64,000 bases of DNA. Origin: Bipolaris cookei (taxonomy: Eukaryota > Ascomycota > Dothideomycetes > Pleosporales > Pleosporaceae). The notes beneath the pieces were generated by a model. It did not search any database, had not been told where the DNA came from, and saw only the letters and a program-made list of their open reading frames with translations. The translations under genes were made by a program, and so were the position numbers. The DNA lies in the NCBI GenBank assembly GCA_002286855.1, contig NRSV01000058.1:62001-126000 (forward strand), written 5' to 3'. Below, piece by piece: positions 35,766 through 47,684 of this stretch (positions are counted from its first letter, which is position 1; each line of letters opens with the position of its first letter).

Positions 35766-37756
35766 TCAAACAACGACATGACTCAGATCAACATTTCGCC
35801 GTCGCCGCGCCACATCTCCGCCATGAACTTTGCCGCAGCCCTGATTCAGCACATCGTCGTGTGCCCAATCCGTAGCGACGTCGTCCCAGATTTCGTGGTC
35901 AAGGCTATTACGCCTCGCGGATCCATCAGGCCAACCCGCGCGCTCGAGCTCAATTATGCCGCCGAAGCGCTTCTCGCCGTTGGCAATGAAGAGAGATTGG
36001 CCGTCTGGGGTAAAAGCTGCGCCACCGACGGGACCGAAAAAGTCAAAGACCTGCTTCGACTCCCAGGTTTGCGCGTTGATGATGTTGATGTAGTCGTCTG
36101 CTTCGGCGGCGACAAGTACGCGGGGGCCCGAGCCCAGGGGCGAAAAGTGCAAAGAGCGTGGGACAGCTAGTTCGCTCTTTATGACGGCGAGGGGTTCGCG
36201 CCAGTAGCGTGCGTCCCAGACGACAATGGTGGAATCCTGGGCGGCTGTTGCAACGTGAATGCCGTCGTCTGCCCAGGCACATGCAAATGCGTCGTCTGCA
36301 TGTGTGTTTAGTGTTTCGAATGCTTCGCCTGTCTCAGCGTTGGTGATGAGTGTTTCTTGAAAATCTCCTACCACGACCCGCAGCCGTCCGTTGGGCGAAG
36401 TGGCCGAGCAGTTGACGGCTGCCGAGTAGACAAATGTGTTAGTAAACGTGTTTGTGGCGCAGTCCAGAATGCGGAGGTGATGGTCATTGGAACACAGGAC
36501 AGCCTGCGGAGAGTAGGTCCGCCGTGAGTCAAAGAGATGCATGTGGTTGACGATGCGCGATTTGGTGTCTGTTATAAAATCTGTGGTACGGCCAAATGTG
36601 CATGGTGATCCGTAGGTAGATGAAAGGTCTGTGATTGCATACTCGCCCTCGAAGGCGCCAGCAATCAGGACGTTGTCTCGAGAAGCAATGGTGGTCACCG
36701 AACCATCAATGGCTATGCGCTTGCTAAGGTCTACGACGACATCGGCAGGGGTCCCTTGGGCGTCTGTACGGTAGACGCAGTGGCCATAGGCATAGTAGAT
36801 GTCGTTGCGGGATGTGGCTGTCAGGACGTTCCGCAACTGGAAGTGAGGAACAAAGACGCGGGGAGTGGTGTTGATTCTGGCGAAATTGAAGAAGACATCT
36901 GTGTTTGGGGTAGGAGCTATGTTCTAAATTGTGTTAGGTTAAACCGCGAAGCACAAAGGAGCTCTGGTACCTTTCGGACTTGCTTCAAGCCAGGCGACAG
37001 CTTCTCGCTCTCGAATTCGAATCGCGACTCTCGTACGGCCGAGCGCGTGGTCTTGCGCACCTCCCAGTCAATGCCTTGGTAGTCGTAGCGGTCGCATTTG
37101 AGGTCGTCTCGGGTGACTGTGTTTGGAACATGGATGAGGTCGAGCCCGGGAACGATGGCCTTGTCCGGGTTGAAGTAGTGGTGGAAGTAGGAGGTGATGG
37201 GGCAGAATGCGCCCTTGTCCTGGATGCTCAGATGTGGTTCGTTGAGCATGGGCGGTGGCTCAAGCGCAGGGTCTCCACTGGACACATGGCTCATGTAGAC
37301 CGGGGGCGCTGGAATGTGGGTGGTGGAGGTGTTATGAGGAGTACTGGACACATCGAATATCTCAAAGGGGTGGTATGCGACGTAGGCGGGGTGGACCTGG
37401 GATAGGAATGTTTGCATGTGCACCTCGGCTGCGGCATCGTCCTGGCCCTGCTCTTCATCTTGCCCGAGGGCGCCGTGTGGTGGGGGCATATCTTCCATGA
37501 ACTGCTGGTAGTCTACTAGCGATATCCCTCCGCCATAACCATCCTCATCGTCGTCGTCGTGGTTGTCGTCGGCATGATCAGCATGACTGGTGGGCGGGCT
37601 GTTGTCGGACAGTGTCGCCAGGGTCACTGCAGCGGCCAGGGCACCGGGCGAGTGAGGACAGTCGCCAGGGGCTGGGTGGATATGAGGCGGCGTTGTAGCA
37701 TCTGTCGTGGTGAAGTGTGGCGCGGTCCAGTCGTGGTGAGCTTGCGTGCTGGCCAT
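35766..37756 (-). CDS. WD40-repeat protein, 647 aa
   Basis: Function not known from sequence. Exons 37756-36971 and 36923-35766 on the minus strand across a 47-nt intron in phase 0. The N-terminal 260 residues are His/Asp/Pro-rich and acidic (ADHADDNHDDDDED), probably disordered up to about residue 190. The C-terminal part is a beta-propeller of WD40-like repeats, best seen in HADDAFACAWADDGIHVATAAQDSTIVVWDAR, followed by a segment around LVAAEADDYINIINAQTW and FDFFGPVGGAAFTPDGQSLFIA that resembles the DUF2415 block of a conserved fungal WD40 family. It most likely serves as a protein-binding scaffold. The DUF assignment is from memory and needs a profile search. Confidence 0.85.
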
Positions 37757-38778
37757 CGACGCCCGCTGCCGGCCGTATTGCCGGTGTCGCGGGGCCGCCG
37801 AGGCAGTGATGGAAGGCGACTGTGGCCTGCGATGGGTGTGGTCCAGCTGGCTTAGTCGTCTTCAACAGGCGTTTGGGCGCAATGTGGGTATCTTGGTCTG
37901 TAGAGACAGTGTCCAAGGGTTGTAGAGAAGAAGGAGAGAGGTGACCAGGCCTTCGCATACAGACCGAGGGCTCGGCACCGTCAACCAGCCACGACAAAAG
38001 ACAGCGAGTCTAGCGTGTGGGGTCGCTGTGGCTACCACCATGCATCGCTGTCTGTCATACATGTCCCATCATCGTCCCTCTGCCTCCACTCTACACATGG
38101 CCCCCCATGGGCAAAAGCGGTTGCCGACGTGCCCCACGCACGGTAGCACAGCTCGCATGGCACTGCCAACACGACAACAACGAGAACAGTGTCCACTCGT
38201 TGCACAATTACACAGGTATTCGGTCTTGTCAGGCCTCTTTTGGGATACAGGCAGCACACTACCCTGCGTCGGTCTAGTCCCTTGGGGCCAGGAAGGTGAC
38301 GCCACCACTGCTGCCAGACGGTTGCACCTCAAACCCCTCGAACCAATCTGCATGACGGGGTGTGAGTGGACAAGAGCGTTGCCAGACTACGACAGAAAAG
38401 CCGCCACACGGCGTCTGACGGCGTCTGACGGCGCCATCCAAACGGCCTTCACCATGCACAAGACTGAAACGCAACACTGCACATCCCTACACAAGATTTC
38501 ATATGACATTACATTCATTCCAGCAGCCTCCCCGCCGCCATGTACAGTATTACTAATATGCGTAGCGTCTACATAGATGACGGCACAATGCAAATTGAGA
38601 ATCTCCGAAAAAATACAACATACCCCTTGACAATCATACATGTAGCCCGTGTAAACATAAACAACCCCCTGCACAATGCAGTAGCCAACGTGGTACAAAA
38701 ATAATGCACTTTTCCCTTACTCTCCCTATCGGCTACACAGTGCCTCCCTGGCCTACTACATGACACTGCACTGCACAA
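37757..38778. other. Intergenic region upstream of the WD40 gene
   Basis: About 1 kb that holds the WD40 promoter and the 3' region of the chitin synthase gene. Contains a perfect tandem duplication of GCGTCTGACG at 38411-38430. No coding sequence recognised. Confidence 0.55.
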
Positions 38779-41700
38779 TCAATTATCATAGTACTGGTCA
38801 TACCCCTGTCGCTGTTGGTGCTGTGGCCATCCGCCAGCCGATGTCGCTGCTGGTGTCTTCAGTCTCCGCTCTATAGGGGTTTACCGTTAGTAACAGCATC
38901 ACCTCAACGACTCATCCATCTTACCTGCTTCAAAATCTCGCCACCTGCGCATTGTAATCTTACTGCTGTCAAATTCACCCTCGTACTCCAATCCTGCCTT
39001 CTTCGTCGTTTCCCCAGCCGTCTTTCGAGTATCGCCCCAACTGAAGTCGTCAAATTTCCAGAAGGCATACGTCGGCAGGACAAAGTTCCAAATGGGCAGC
39101 GACATCAGGTAGACAAACATCCAAGCAACATACGACCACCGATGTGCTGTGATAACAATGAGAATTGCAGGTAGACCGAGAATAAGCGCAAGAAGAACCA
39201 GAGGTATCACAGGCGCTTCCGTGTGCAGTATAGCGGCTTTGATGGAAATGGCAACTAGACGCTGTCAGCAAAGCATCAAATTGAACAAGAAGATACCAAA
39301 ACCTACTGATGTAGAATGTAAAGGCAATGGCGGCTGGTAGAACCAGGGTTCCTATCAGCTCAATGAAGACAACAAACTGCATACTGAAGCAGAAGGTACC
39401 ACACAAATCTCGCACCAGTACCAGCTCCATCAGGTTATGAACAGTACTATTGATCCATCGTCTACGTTGCGACAGTAAGACTTTGAACTCGTCCGGTACC
39501 GTGGTCTTGCACACAGCTTGAGGCACAAACACCTGTTTTCGCTTGGGGAACGTCTTGAGCATCAGTGTCGACAGATAACGGTCCTCACCTAAAAGCAGCA
39601 AATTCTTCTTGTGCAGCGTATCCACCACGTTCTCGGAGTAGTGTTCGACAACGTCGGGATTAGCCAGAATGGGGACCCAGTAGTTTTGACCTCCCTTGGG
39701 GGCCTTGATGCGGTACATGCAGAAACATCCGGGAAGACAAGTGACACCACCAAAGACCGACTCAAACGACTTGGTCAGATGGTGAGAGATGAAATACCTA
39801 TCACTGTCAGCAGGGCATTCCCCAAACATACGAAAAAAATAACACTTACTCAAAAACCTGAATCATAGAAACCCACGAATCCCGCTTGTTGGCAATCTTG
39901 GTCTCACCGCAGAGTCCCATGATATCCGGGTCCTTTACCATGGCTGAAATCATGTGCGTCAAACTGTCAGGGAATACCTTGGTGTCGGCGTCTACCATGA
40001 GTACTGTCTCATAGAAATCGGGAGAGATGCCAGTGATTTTCCAGATACCGTTGAACATTTCAAACTCGAGCTCCGTCATGCGCTCGTCAAACATAACCTT
40101 TTGCAGGAATGACATGAGAATAATTTGACTGTCGCGCTTGCCACGGTTACCAGGTTTGGAATTTTTAGCCTCGTCGGGAGTGCCACACTTGACAACCAGC
40201 ATCATCGGAACACGCTGCTGCTTTCCAACAGGAATACGCGTTGTCTCACCATAGTCGTAGAAACCAGAGTAGATCTTAGCCATGTTGTGTCGCTTCGAAC
40301 CGCTAGCAACCGCGACATAGGAATAGGCCTGGACCTCATGCGGCAAGACTGCGTGATCCTTCATCATGCTAAGGCAGATTTCGGGTGTCGTCATGTCTTC
40401 TCCATGCCCTTTGATCATACCGTCGCAAATAACGAGAATCAACTTGTGGCTGTTGGGATAGTCGGTCGTGGCAATTGAGTCCAGTGTAGTTCGCAGACCT
40501 TCGGGACCCTCAGAATATGCAGTTACCAAGCACATTGTGTGAGCTAGCGGGTATCCAAAAGGCTGCCACTCTGGAGGAGGTTGAGGTACGACCGCTTCGT
40601 GCGTGAAACCTGAGGGTCCTGAGCCTTCAGTACTAGAAAACTGGTTTGTCTCGGTGCTGTTAGAGAAATACATATCAGACCCAGGCTCCTGCGACGTTTG
40701 CGTGCTGTGTCTACCGTCGACGCCTAGTGTGCCATGGCTGGCATTGAGTTGTTTGTACATGGGACCGCTGGATCCAAGCAGGCGAGAAGCAGCGCTTTGA
40801 CTAGTCATGGTCGTTGGCGGGGCGCGGGTCTTGGTGTTCTTGTCAACAGAGTACGGGCTAGTGAACCTTGATGTGGCCGGCAAGAAACTGCCGCGTTTGG
40901 TTGTACGGTCGGAGCCAGAGACTGAGTCGAGGAGTTTTGGCGGAGGGCGGTAAATGTCATCGCTCCATTCTTCAATCTGTTGCTTTCGTTTCTTGGAGTC
41001 GACCGGCCCCAGAGATGTTTTGGTGACACCAAACTTCTTACTAATGAACCACTGAAATATCAAAGCGAGGACGAACTTGGCCAAGACGACGGCCAAAATG
41101 AAAACGAGCGAAACGTAGAGAACAATCTTAGAGGCGATGCAACCAATACTCTCCGTGTCAATGGAGCCGACCTTGATAATTTCAGTAAAGCATCGCGCAA
41201 CCTGCTTCTCGTAGCTGGACGAGAAAACACGCGTGACATCTGCACCACGAACGGCCGGGTTTTGGCGGATTTCATCGAAAATGGGTGGGATCTCAACCTG
41301 GGTTCTGTTGAAAAAATCGAGCAAATTCAGATCCAGCACATCACCGCCCCATACCATGAGGTTCCTCGAGGAGTTGCGAATGTCGTCCCAGGTGAAGAAG
41401 ACATCTCCAGCATCCCGCAGACTGTAGAAAGCCCTACGAGCCGAGTCCGAAGTATGACACATGTAGCCATTGTACTCTAAAAATGTTGTGTTGGGCTTGG
41501 AAGAGCCGTCCTGGTTGAACAGCCGGCAGGGGAAGTACCAGGCCAAGTCTCCCTTGTCGTCTGTAGGGATACCAGAGTTAGGCTTTTCCTTGATGAGTCC
41601 CTTACAGGCGCCGTTGACGTTTTGGAACAGAAAGCTGGCATCTTGACCACCGTGCTTCTCGGGAAGGTCGAAGAGAACGTTTGCGTTTTCCGGAATACCA

Positions 41701-42578
41701 CGAGCGCGGGGATGTTTGGACTGAGCAAGATCATAGGCTTCACCATGGATGATGAGGTATCCATTACCAACCTCGTTGGTCCTGAGGCGGAGGCCACCGC
41801 CGGCGGGGCAAACAGTCTCGGTAAAACCAAAAGTAAAGTATCCAACGAATGTGCAAATCACCAAGATGATGCTGACCAGACCAACCTTTTCTCGCCAAGC
41901 ACGCTGCTGTGCTCTTTGTGGCTTTCCAAAACACTTGAGAACAGCATTGGGGCACCAAAAGGTGATGATTGCGCAATAGACATTCCACAGACTAGGTGGC
42001 CGCAGCTTGTCCTGCTCCTTCTGGCGCTGTTTCTGGCGAGCCTCCATGGTCTTGCTCCGCGCCAGCTTTCGCTGCACCTGTGGCTCAGCATTGTCGTCGA
42101 GCGGGGCGTCTTTGTCGTTATAGCCGCCGCCAGAGGCGTTTCGCATGTGGGGTGGCTTCAGGTCGGTGCTGTCTGAGCTTACGGTTTCGGCCTCGAGACT
42201 GTCCTCCATGATGGGATCATTCCCAGTTGTCGAGGGGTGGACGTCCATGCGTTGGGCATGCTTGCGATAGTGGTAGTTGGGGTGACTCGGATCCATTCGC
42301 TGACGCTCGGGTCTGATCAGGCTGCGCTTCCTGCCCAATGCTGGGCCTGGAGCATGATGCTGGCCCCGCATGATGGGGTCGCGCTCCATGGGAACCGGGG
42401 CGTCTGGGGTTGGCATCGGGCGTGAGTAGGCGCTGGCGTGGCTTTTGCTGTGTGTGCGGTCGTGAGAGCGGGAGCTCTCGACGTCTGACGTCCTCCGGCG
42501 GCGGGATTGTGAGCTTCGATGTGAGTGCCGTCGCTCCCGCCGGGGAGACGAGGGCTCTGGCCGCTGGGGCATGGACAT
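38779..42578 (-). CDS. Chitin synthase, class IV (Chs3-type)
   Basis: Plasma-membrane glycosyltransferase that makes cell-wall chitin from UDP-GlcNAc. Four exons on the minus strand: 42578-39850, 39797-39307, 39254-38925 and 38870-38779; introns of 52, 52 and 54 nt; 1213 residues. An Arg/Ser-rich cytosolic N-terminus of ~200 residues precedes the first membrane helix ([21 protein letters not shown]), a large loop, a second helix near 505, and the GT2 domain. Catalytic blocks: VMLVDADTKV-type DADT, then EDRYL at 981-985 and QRRRW at 1020-1024. Several membrane helices follow, then a short tail spliced from the last exon ([13 protein letters not shown]... ending YDQYYDN). No myosin head, so not class V/VII; order and length match class IV. 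Two adjacent Mets (42578, 42572) are possible starts. It lies divergent from its likely activator at 44625. Confidence 0.95.
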
Positions 42579-44624
42579 GATGCAGGAAAGCGCGGACCCA
42601 GGTGTTGTCACGCAGTGCGACTGCGGGGGGCGCCTGTTGGGCGTGGGAAGAATAGGCGCAGCGGGTCTATGAGGTTACCAACAGCAGTGTTTGCGGTGCT
42701 GTGTCGGAGTGCAGGGGTGGCGGCGGTGAATGGGGAGAAGAGCGGGCGCGGTAGATTGGGCGGTCCAGCAGAGGGCAGCCGGCCAATCGAGGCAGCAACG
42801 AGTGTGTCGGCCAAAGGGAGAGAGGTGTGTGAGAGAGAGAGAGGAAGCGAGCGGACGGTACGCCAACAAACACAGCGAGAGACGGTCAAGCAGACGAACG
42901 AGCGAAAGGCCGCTGTACCCTGGCAGCGGTGTTGCGAGGTCAACAGCACCCTTGATAGATGGGGCTATGGGGCGACGAGGTGCGCTCCCCCCCTGTCAGT
43001 GGCTCAATGGCCCTAGCCCATGCGCGCGAATCGCATGGTGGCCATGAGTTATTTTCAGCCTTGTCCCGTTCCCCCAGCTACGGCGGACTATTCTGTACAT
43101 ATTAACACAGTTGCTCCATACGCCCAGCCAGTGTTTGCTGACAGCCGCAACTCCCCTGCCCAGGCATGCCGCCGTCTCGTGGCGCCGTTGGTCGAGTAGC
43201 AGCCAGTAGCCAGGCACGGGCGGCCATGGCTGGCTGGCTGCATGTCTGCTCAACCAACTCGTCCCGCTCCCCTGCGGCACATTAAGGACCTCCTCCCTCG
43301 TCGACGCGGCGTGTTCCAAACTGCTCGACTTGGACGTTCTTTTTGTTCTTGTGTGCATCGTCGCCATGCCGCGGAGTGTGCGGAACAGGTGGCTACCGCG
43401 GGGTTGGCCTATTTGACCGAGACTGGCAAGGGAAGAGGCCAGCACAAGCCTCTATGATGACATTTTAGGTGCTGACAGCGAACTCCCCATCCGTCCACTC
43501 TCCGCAGTATTGGTATCCACGCGTTACAACTACTTAGTTACTAGCACCCAGCCGTGGCGTTGACCTCATGCTCAGGCGTTCAGTATTATTAGCTAGCTGC
43601 ATACGAGGCAAAGGGGGAGGGGCTGACAGTCGTTTACTCATACCTGGATATTATTCGTATACGTGTGCTCTCAACACATTCACCTCTCATACACGCAGCA
43701 GTAGCATTGGCAGTCATATTTTCGGCGACACTCGCCTGCTCGGCAGCATAAGAGTGCAAGCATGCACACCACCACCACCACCACCACCACCTCTTCTGAT
43801 GCTGCTCTCGGGCGCGTCCATGCACACTGCCCTGGCTGCAGAGGTCACGTTTCTCCGCATCCGCTGAGTAGTGCATGGGCGAGTCGAGCGCCTAACCCCC
43901 TATCGGATCAAACATCCACATCGATAGTGGTTGCGTTTCAAGGTCACACACACCACCTCGCTTGCCCAGCTAGCCGTGCTCTGCCGCCCAGGTGCTTGTC
44001 CCTACTTATGTAAAGTGCCGCCTAGCACACTCGTCTGCTATGCGTGGGGCTTCTTAAGACATCAATTGCCACCCCGTCCGGCCTTGTCAAGTTTTTTTTG
44101 CAAAAAAACGGCCTGCACTTCGCCTGCCGAAACACGCTGCCACTAGCCTTCGTGACTGCACGCCATCTTGCAACCCCCGTGTCAGGGTCTCAGAGTGTCA
44201 AGAGGTGTGCAATATTAACTGGACCCTTAAAATTCCGCTTGCAAGCCCACGGGTGAATCTAACCGCCCCCGGGCCCGTCTCGAAGATCCCTCTCCCCAGG
44301 GTTCTGCACTGTGTGCCGCCGCACGTCGTCGCCTCCCAATTCCGTCCGCCTACATATGCATACATATGTATGTACACATGCTGCCACGCCGCATTCTGGT
44401 ACTGACAAACACCCGCAGCAAAGTCTGGCTTACATTTGCTGACACTCTCTTGCTGCGTGCGCTGCGTGCGCTGGCTGCCTAGTCGCCAGTAAGTACCTTG
44501 GGGCGCCGCTTAAGGAAACCACTTTAGAGCCCCACCGCTGCAGCGAGTCAGTGCATCCAAGTGGTCATAACACATTATCTTGAGAGATCTGAGGAAGGGG
44601 GGCAAGTGGAGCAATTTCGAAGTC
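42579..44624. promoter_or_regulatory. Shared upstream region, chitin synthase / Skt5-like activator
   Basis: 2.05 kb between the start codons of two divergent genes. No gene inside. Holds a CAC/ACC repeat at 43768-43791 and several CT- and GA-rich stretches. It must contain both promoters; specific sites were not assigned. Confidence 0.6.
43768..43791 (+). repeat. (ACC)n trinucleotide repeat
   Basis: Eight ACC units in non-coding DNA. Confidence 0.9.
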
Positions 44625-46745
44625 ATGGCCGAACCCGTCTCGACACCGCCATCCAGGCCGCTGCCATCTCTCCCCCTCGACGAAGAGCCCTACGCCGCCC
44701 ACCAACCAGACTTGAATCCACCACCTAGTTCCTCGTATGGCAAACCCGCTCCACACAGCTCCTCACGCAATTCCTCTATTCCTTCTTTCAATATCGACCA
44801 GCGCTATGATCCAATAACTCCCAGGCGCGATTCACGGCAGTCCGGCTCTTCCGTGACCCAAAGCTCAGACGGCCATTCTAGAACCCCGTCTAGAGAATCA
44901 CCAGACATTCCCGAAAACGGGCGTTCCGCAGACGCGGTTCCACCGACGCAAAATATCCCCTTCAGACCGTTGCATATCAGCAACAGCTTCTACTCCACCC
45001 GCTTTTCCCACGTCGCCGAGATGGACGCTGCAAACGCTCAGGACGAGCTCGAACTTGCATACACCACCACTGAGCAACACCAGCCTAGAGACATTCCCAA
45101 ACATCCCACTCCGCCTCCGCGCACACATTCTCCCCGTGAAACTACGCAATCTCCAGCCTCTGGCTCCCAGAATTCGTCAAATGGCTACAGTATTCGACAT
45201 AACCGTGGACACAGTTATGGCCAAGAAGGGCCTTTGCAAGTTCCGCGCTCCACAGTCCCCAGACCAAGTTCAGCATATACTCTAGGCTCGGAGCTCAATG
45301 TACGAGGCCGTACGGATTCACCCCGCCTGTCCGTGGGCGGCATGCCATCGCCCCACGGGTCACCTAACTCTTATGCCCGCCAAGTCTCAACCTCACGCCG
45401 ATCACCAGATGTCCGACCGGAATCTTCCTACATTGACTTGACCAATCTCCCATACAACCAGCAGATTGCACCCGTAGCAAATTTCGGCAAGACCGGACTA
45501 CGAGGTGTCGTGGGAGAGAATGCCTCGCTGCTTGATGAGAAAAAGACGCTAGATATGTATAGAGCAAACGTCAAGAAGACGCAAGACAGCTCAATCCAGT
45601 ACGAGTTTGCGTTGTTCATGATACAGGTTGCACGCGAGGTCATGGAAAACGAAGGCATGAACAATACCCATGGCATGTCGTCGGTGGATTTGTTGAAAGA
45701 AGCGCGCCAGATTCTCCAGAAACTAGCCGACCGCAGTTACCCGTTTGCACAATACTATCTCGCAGATGGATATGCGTCAGGTCTGTTCAACAAAGATAAG
45801 CCCGATCACGATCGAGCCTTCCCATTATTCATCGCCGCCAGTAAGCACGGTCATGCGGAGTCTGCGTTCCGTGCCGCGCTCTGCTATGAGTTTGGATGGG
45901 GTTGTCGCAAAGATTACGCCAAGGCTGTCCAGTTCTACCGCGCTGCAGCGTCCAAGAACCATCCTGGAGCTGCGACTCGACTTGGAAAGGCGTGTTTGAC
46001 TGGCGATATGGGCCTTCAGAACAAGTACCGAGAGGGCGTCAAGTGGCTTAAGCGAGCCTCCGAGTCAGCTGACTTCCAGTACAATGTCGCGCCCTACGAA
46101 CTAGGTCTATTACACGAGACAGGCTACGGAGACGACATCTTCAAGGACGAAGTCTATGCAGTGCAATTGTTCACACAAGCTGCAGAGTTGGGCCATCCGT
46201 TGGCTGCTCTGAAGCTTGGAGAAGCCTATGAACATGGCTTGTTGAGATGCCCCAAGGATGCTGCACTTTCTGTGCACTATTACAACTGCGCTGCCCAGGC
46301 CGACATACCCGAGGCCATGATGAATCTCTGCGCCTGGTACATGGTTGGTGCTGAACCCGTCCTGGAAAAAGACGAAAACGAGGCATACGAATGGGCCAAG
46401 AAGGCTGCTGAGTATGGTAAGTGTGCAATCTGTCGCCTCACGCCCACAATTTATTAACTAACAATACCAGGTCTTCCAAAAGCCGAGTATGCGTGCGGCT
46501 ACTTCACAGAAATGGGCATCGGCTGCCGTCGAGACCCTCTAGAAGCCAACGTATGGTATGTCAAGGCTGCAGACTCAGGAGACGAAAGGGCCAAGCAACG
46601 CCTCGCAATCATTCAAGCTGCAGCATCAGGACAACCGAACCCTCTGGCTTCAACGCCAGCGAATATGCCCGACAAAACCGCCAAGCTGCGAAAAGAAAAA
46701 GGCGGAAAAGACAAAGAAAAGGATGAGAACTGTGTGGTAATGTGA
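44625..46745 (+). CDS. SEL1-repeat chitin synthase activator, Skt5/Chs4-like
   Basis: Predicted activator of class IV (Chs3) chitin synthase; in yeast Chs4/Skt5 binds and activates Chs3 at the plasma membrane. Exons 44625-46416 and 46471-46745 with a 54-nt intron in phase 1; 688 residues. Residues 1-270 are Ser/Pro/Arg-rich and disordered. From about residue 340 to 640 there are SEL1-type repeats, e.g. AQYYLADGYASGLF, AESAFRAALCYEFGWGCRKDYAKAVQFYRAAA, AALKLGEAYEHGL, and AEYACGYFTEMGIGCRRDPLEANVWYVKAA. The protein ends KDENCVVM, a textbook CaaX box with Cys685, so farnesylation and membrane attachment are predicted, as for yeast Chs4. The ATG at 44625 is the first in frame; earlier codons back to 44580 start with TTG. 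Confidence 0.9.
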
Positions 46746-47684
46746 GGAGGCATCGAGTGCCTCGACGGTGTGTCCACCGCTGTTGTCCTATACCCGGCTT
46801 GCATTTATTTCATTGAGACTGCATACATTGAGGTTTTCTATTTTTATGACGAGGGACATGGTTGATTGTTTTAATAGGGGCCGTGGATCTATGGAGTCTG
46901 GTGTATGTTTGTTGCCTATATGCGTTTGGATCTGAGCGTCACAATACCCTGGCCGTCTTGGCAGGAACCTGTGCAGTATTGTCTAGCCACAGCATTCTAC
47001 TAGGAGTATACCTGCATGCTAAAGAGATATACAGGGCAGGATAGAAAAGATTATCGTCTGTTCAGCGCGGGTGCTACCGGCTTTGTCTCCGCACGTGGTG
47101 TCACGTCTCGCGACGGCGTCCCAAAAGCGCCGATTGGCCAACGGCTCTCAACTTTACGTAGCGTTGAACTGCAACAGCATTGGCCGTCTTTCGGCACGCA
47201 TGCCACGGCGTTATCAACGCTTGCATTCCCGTGGTACGCAGGGGGCATCGTCCACGTTTCGAGGGTAGCCCATGAGATGCCCAGGCCTGGGAGATGGACA
47301 CGCCAGCAAAGGGCGTGAAGCTTGCATGATAAGGTTGATAGTAGAAGCTTGGCGTGCGGCTTCTGTGGACTCGCTTCGTGTCCCTTCCCCAGCCCGTGGC
47401 TAGCCGTTACCGAAAGCATAGGTGAGCGGCTCCACTTCTCCACAGGCACGCGTCGGACTACATACGTAGGGCGCGCGATATGACCAACTAGTATGTATCT
47501 GACTCCCGATAGAACGAGCTTTAAACGGTACATGGTCCCATGACACTTGAGCTTTACTTTTACACTCACTTGCCTCGATATCAAAACAAACCTAAGAAGC
47601 CAAGTGGACCAAGATACACATCTACGTTACTGCATACTATAAGCCAAACATTGCAGTCGGACAATCAAAAGCACCGTGCACGCA
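46746..47684. other. Intergenic region
   Basis: 939 bp between the activator gene and the aminotransferase gene, both on plus. Contains a terminator region and promoter; no coding sequence recognised. Confidence 0.6.

Noticed and set aside
43500..44620. Extra small gene between chitin synthase and its activator
   Set aside because: Frames are short, repeat-driven, and lack splice signals or recognisable sequence.
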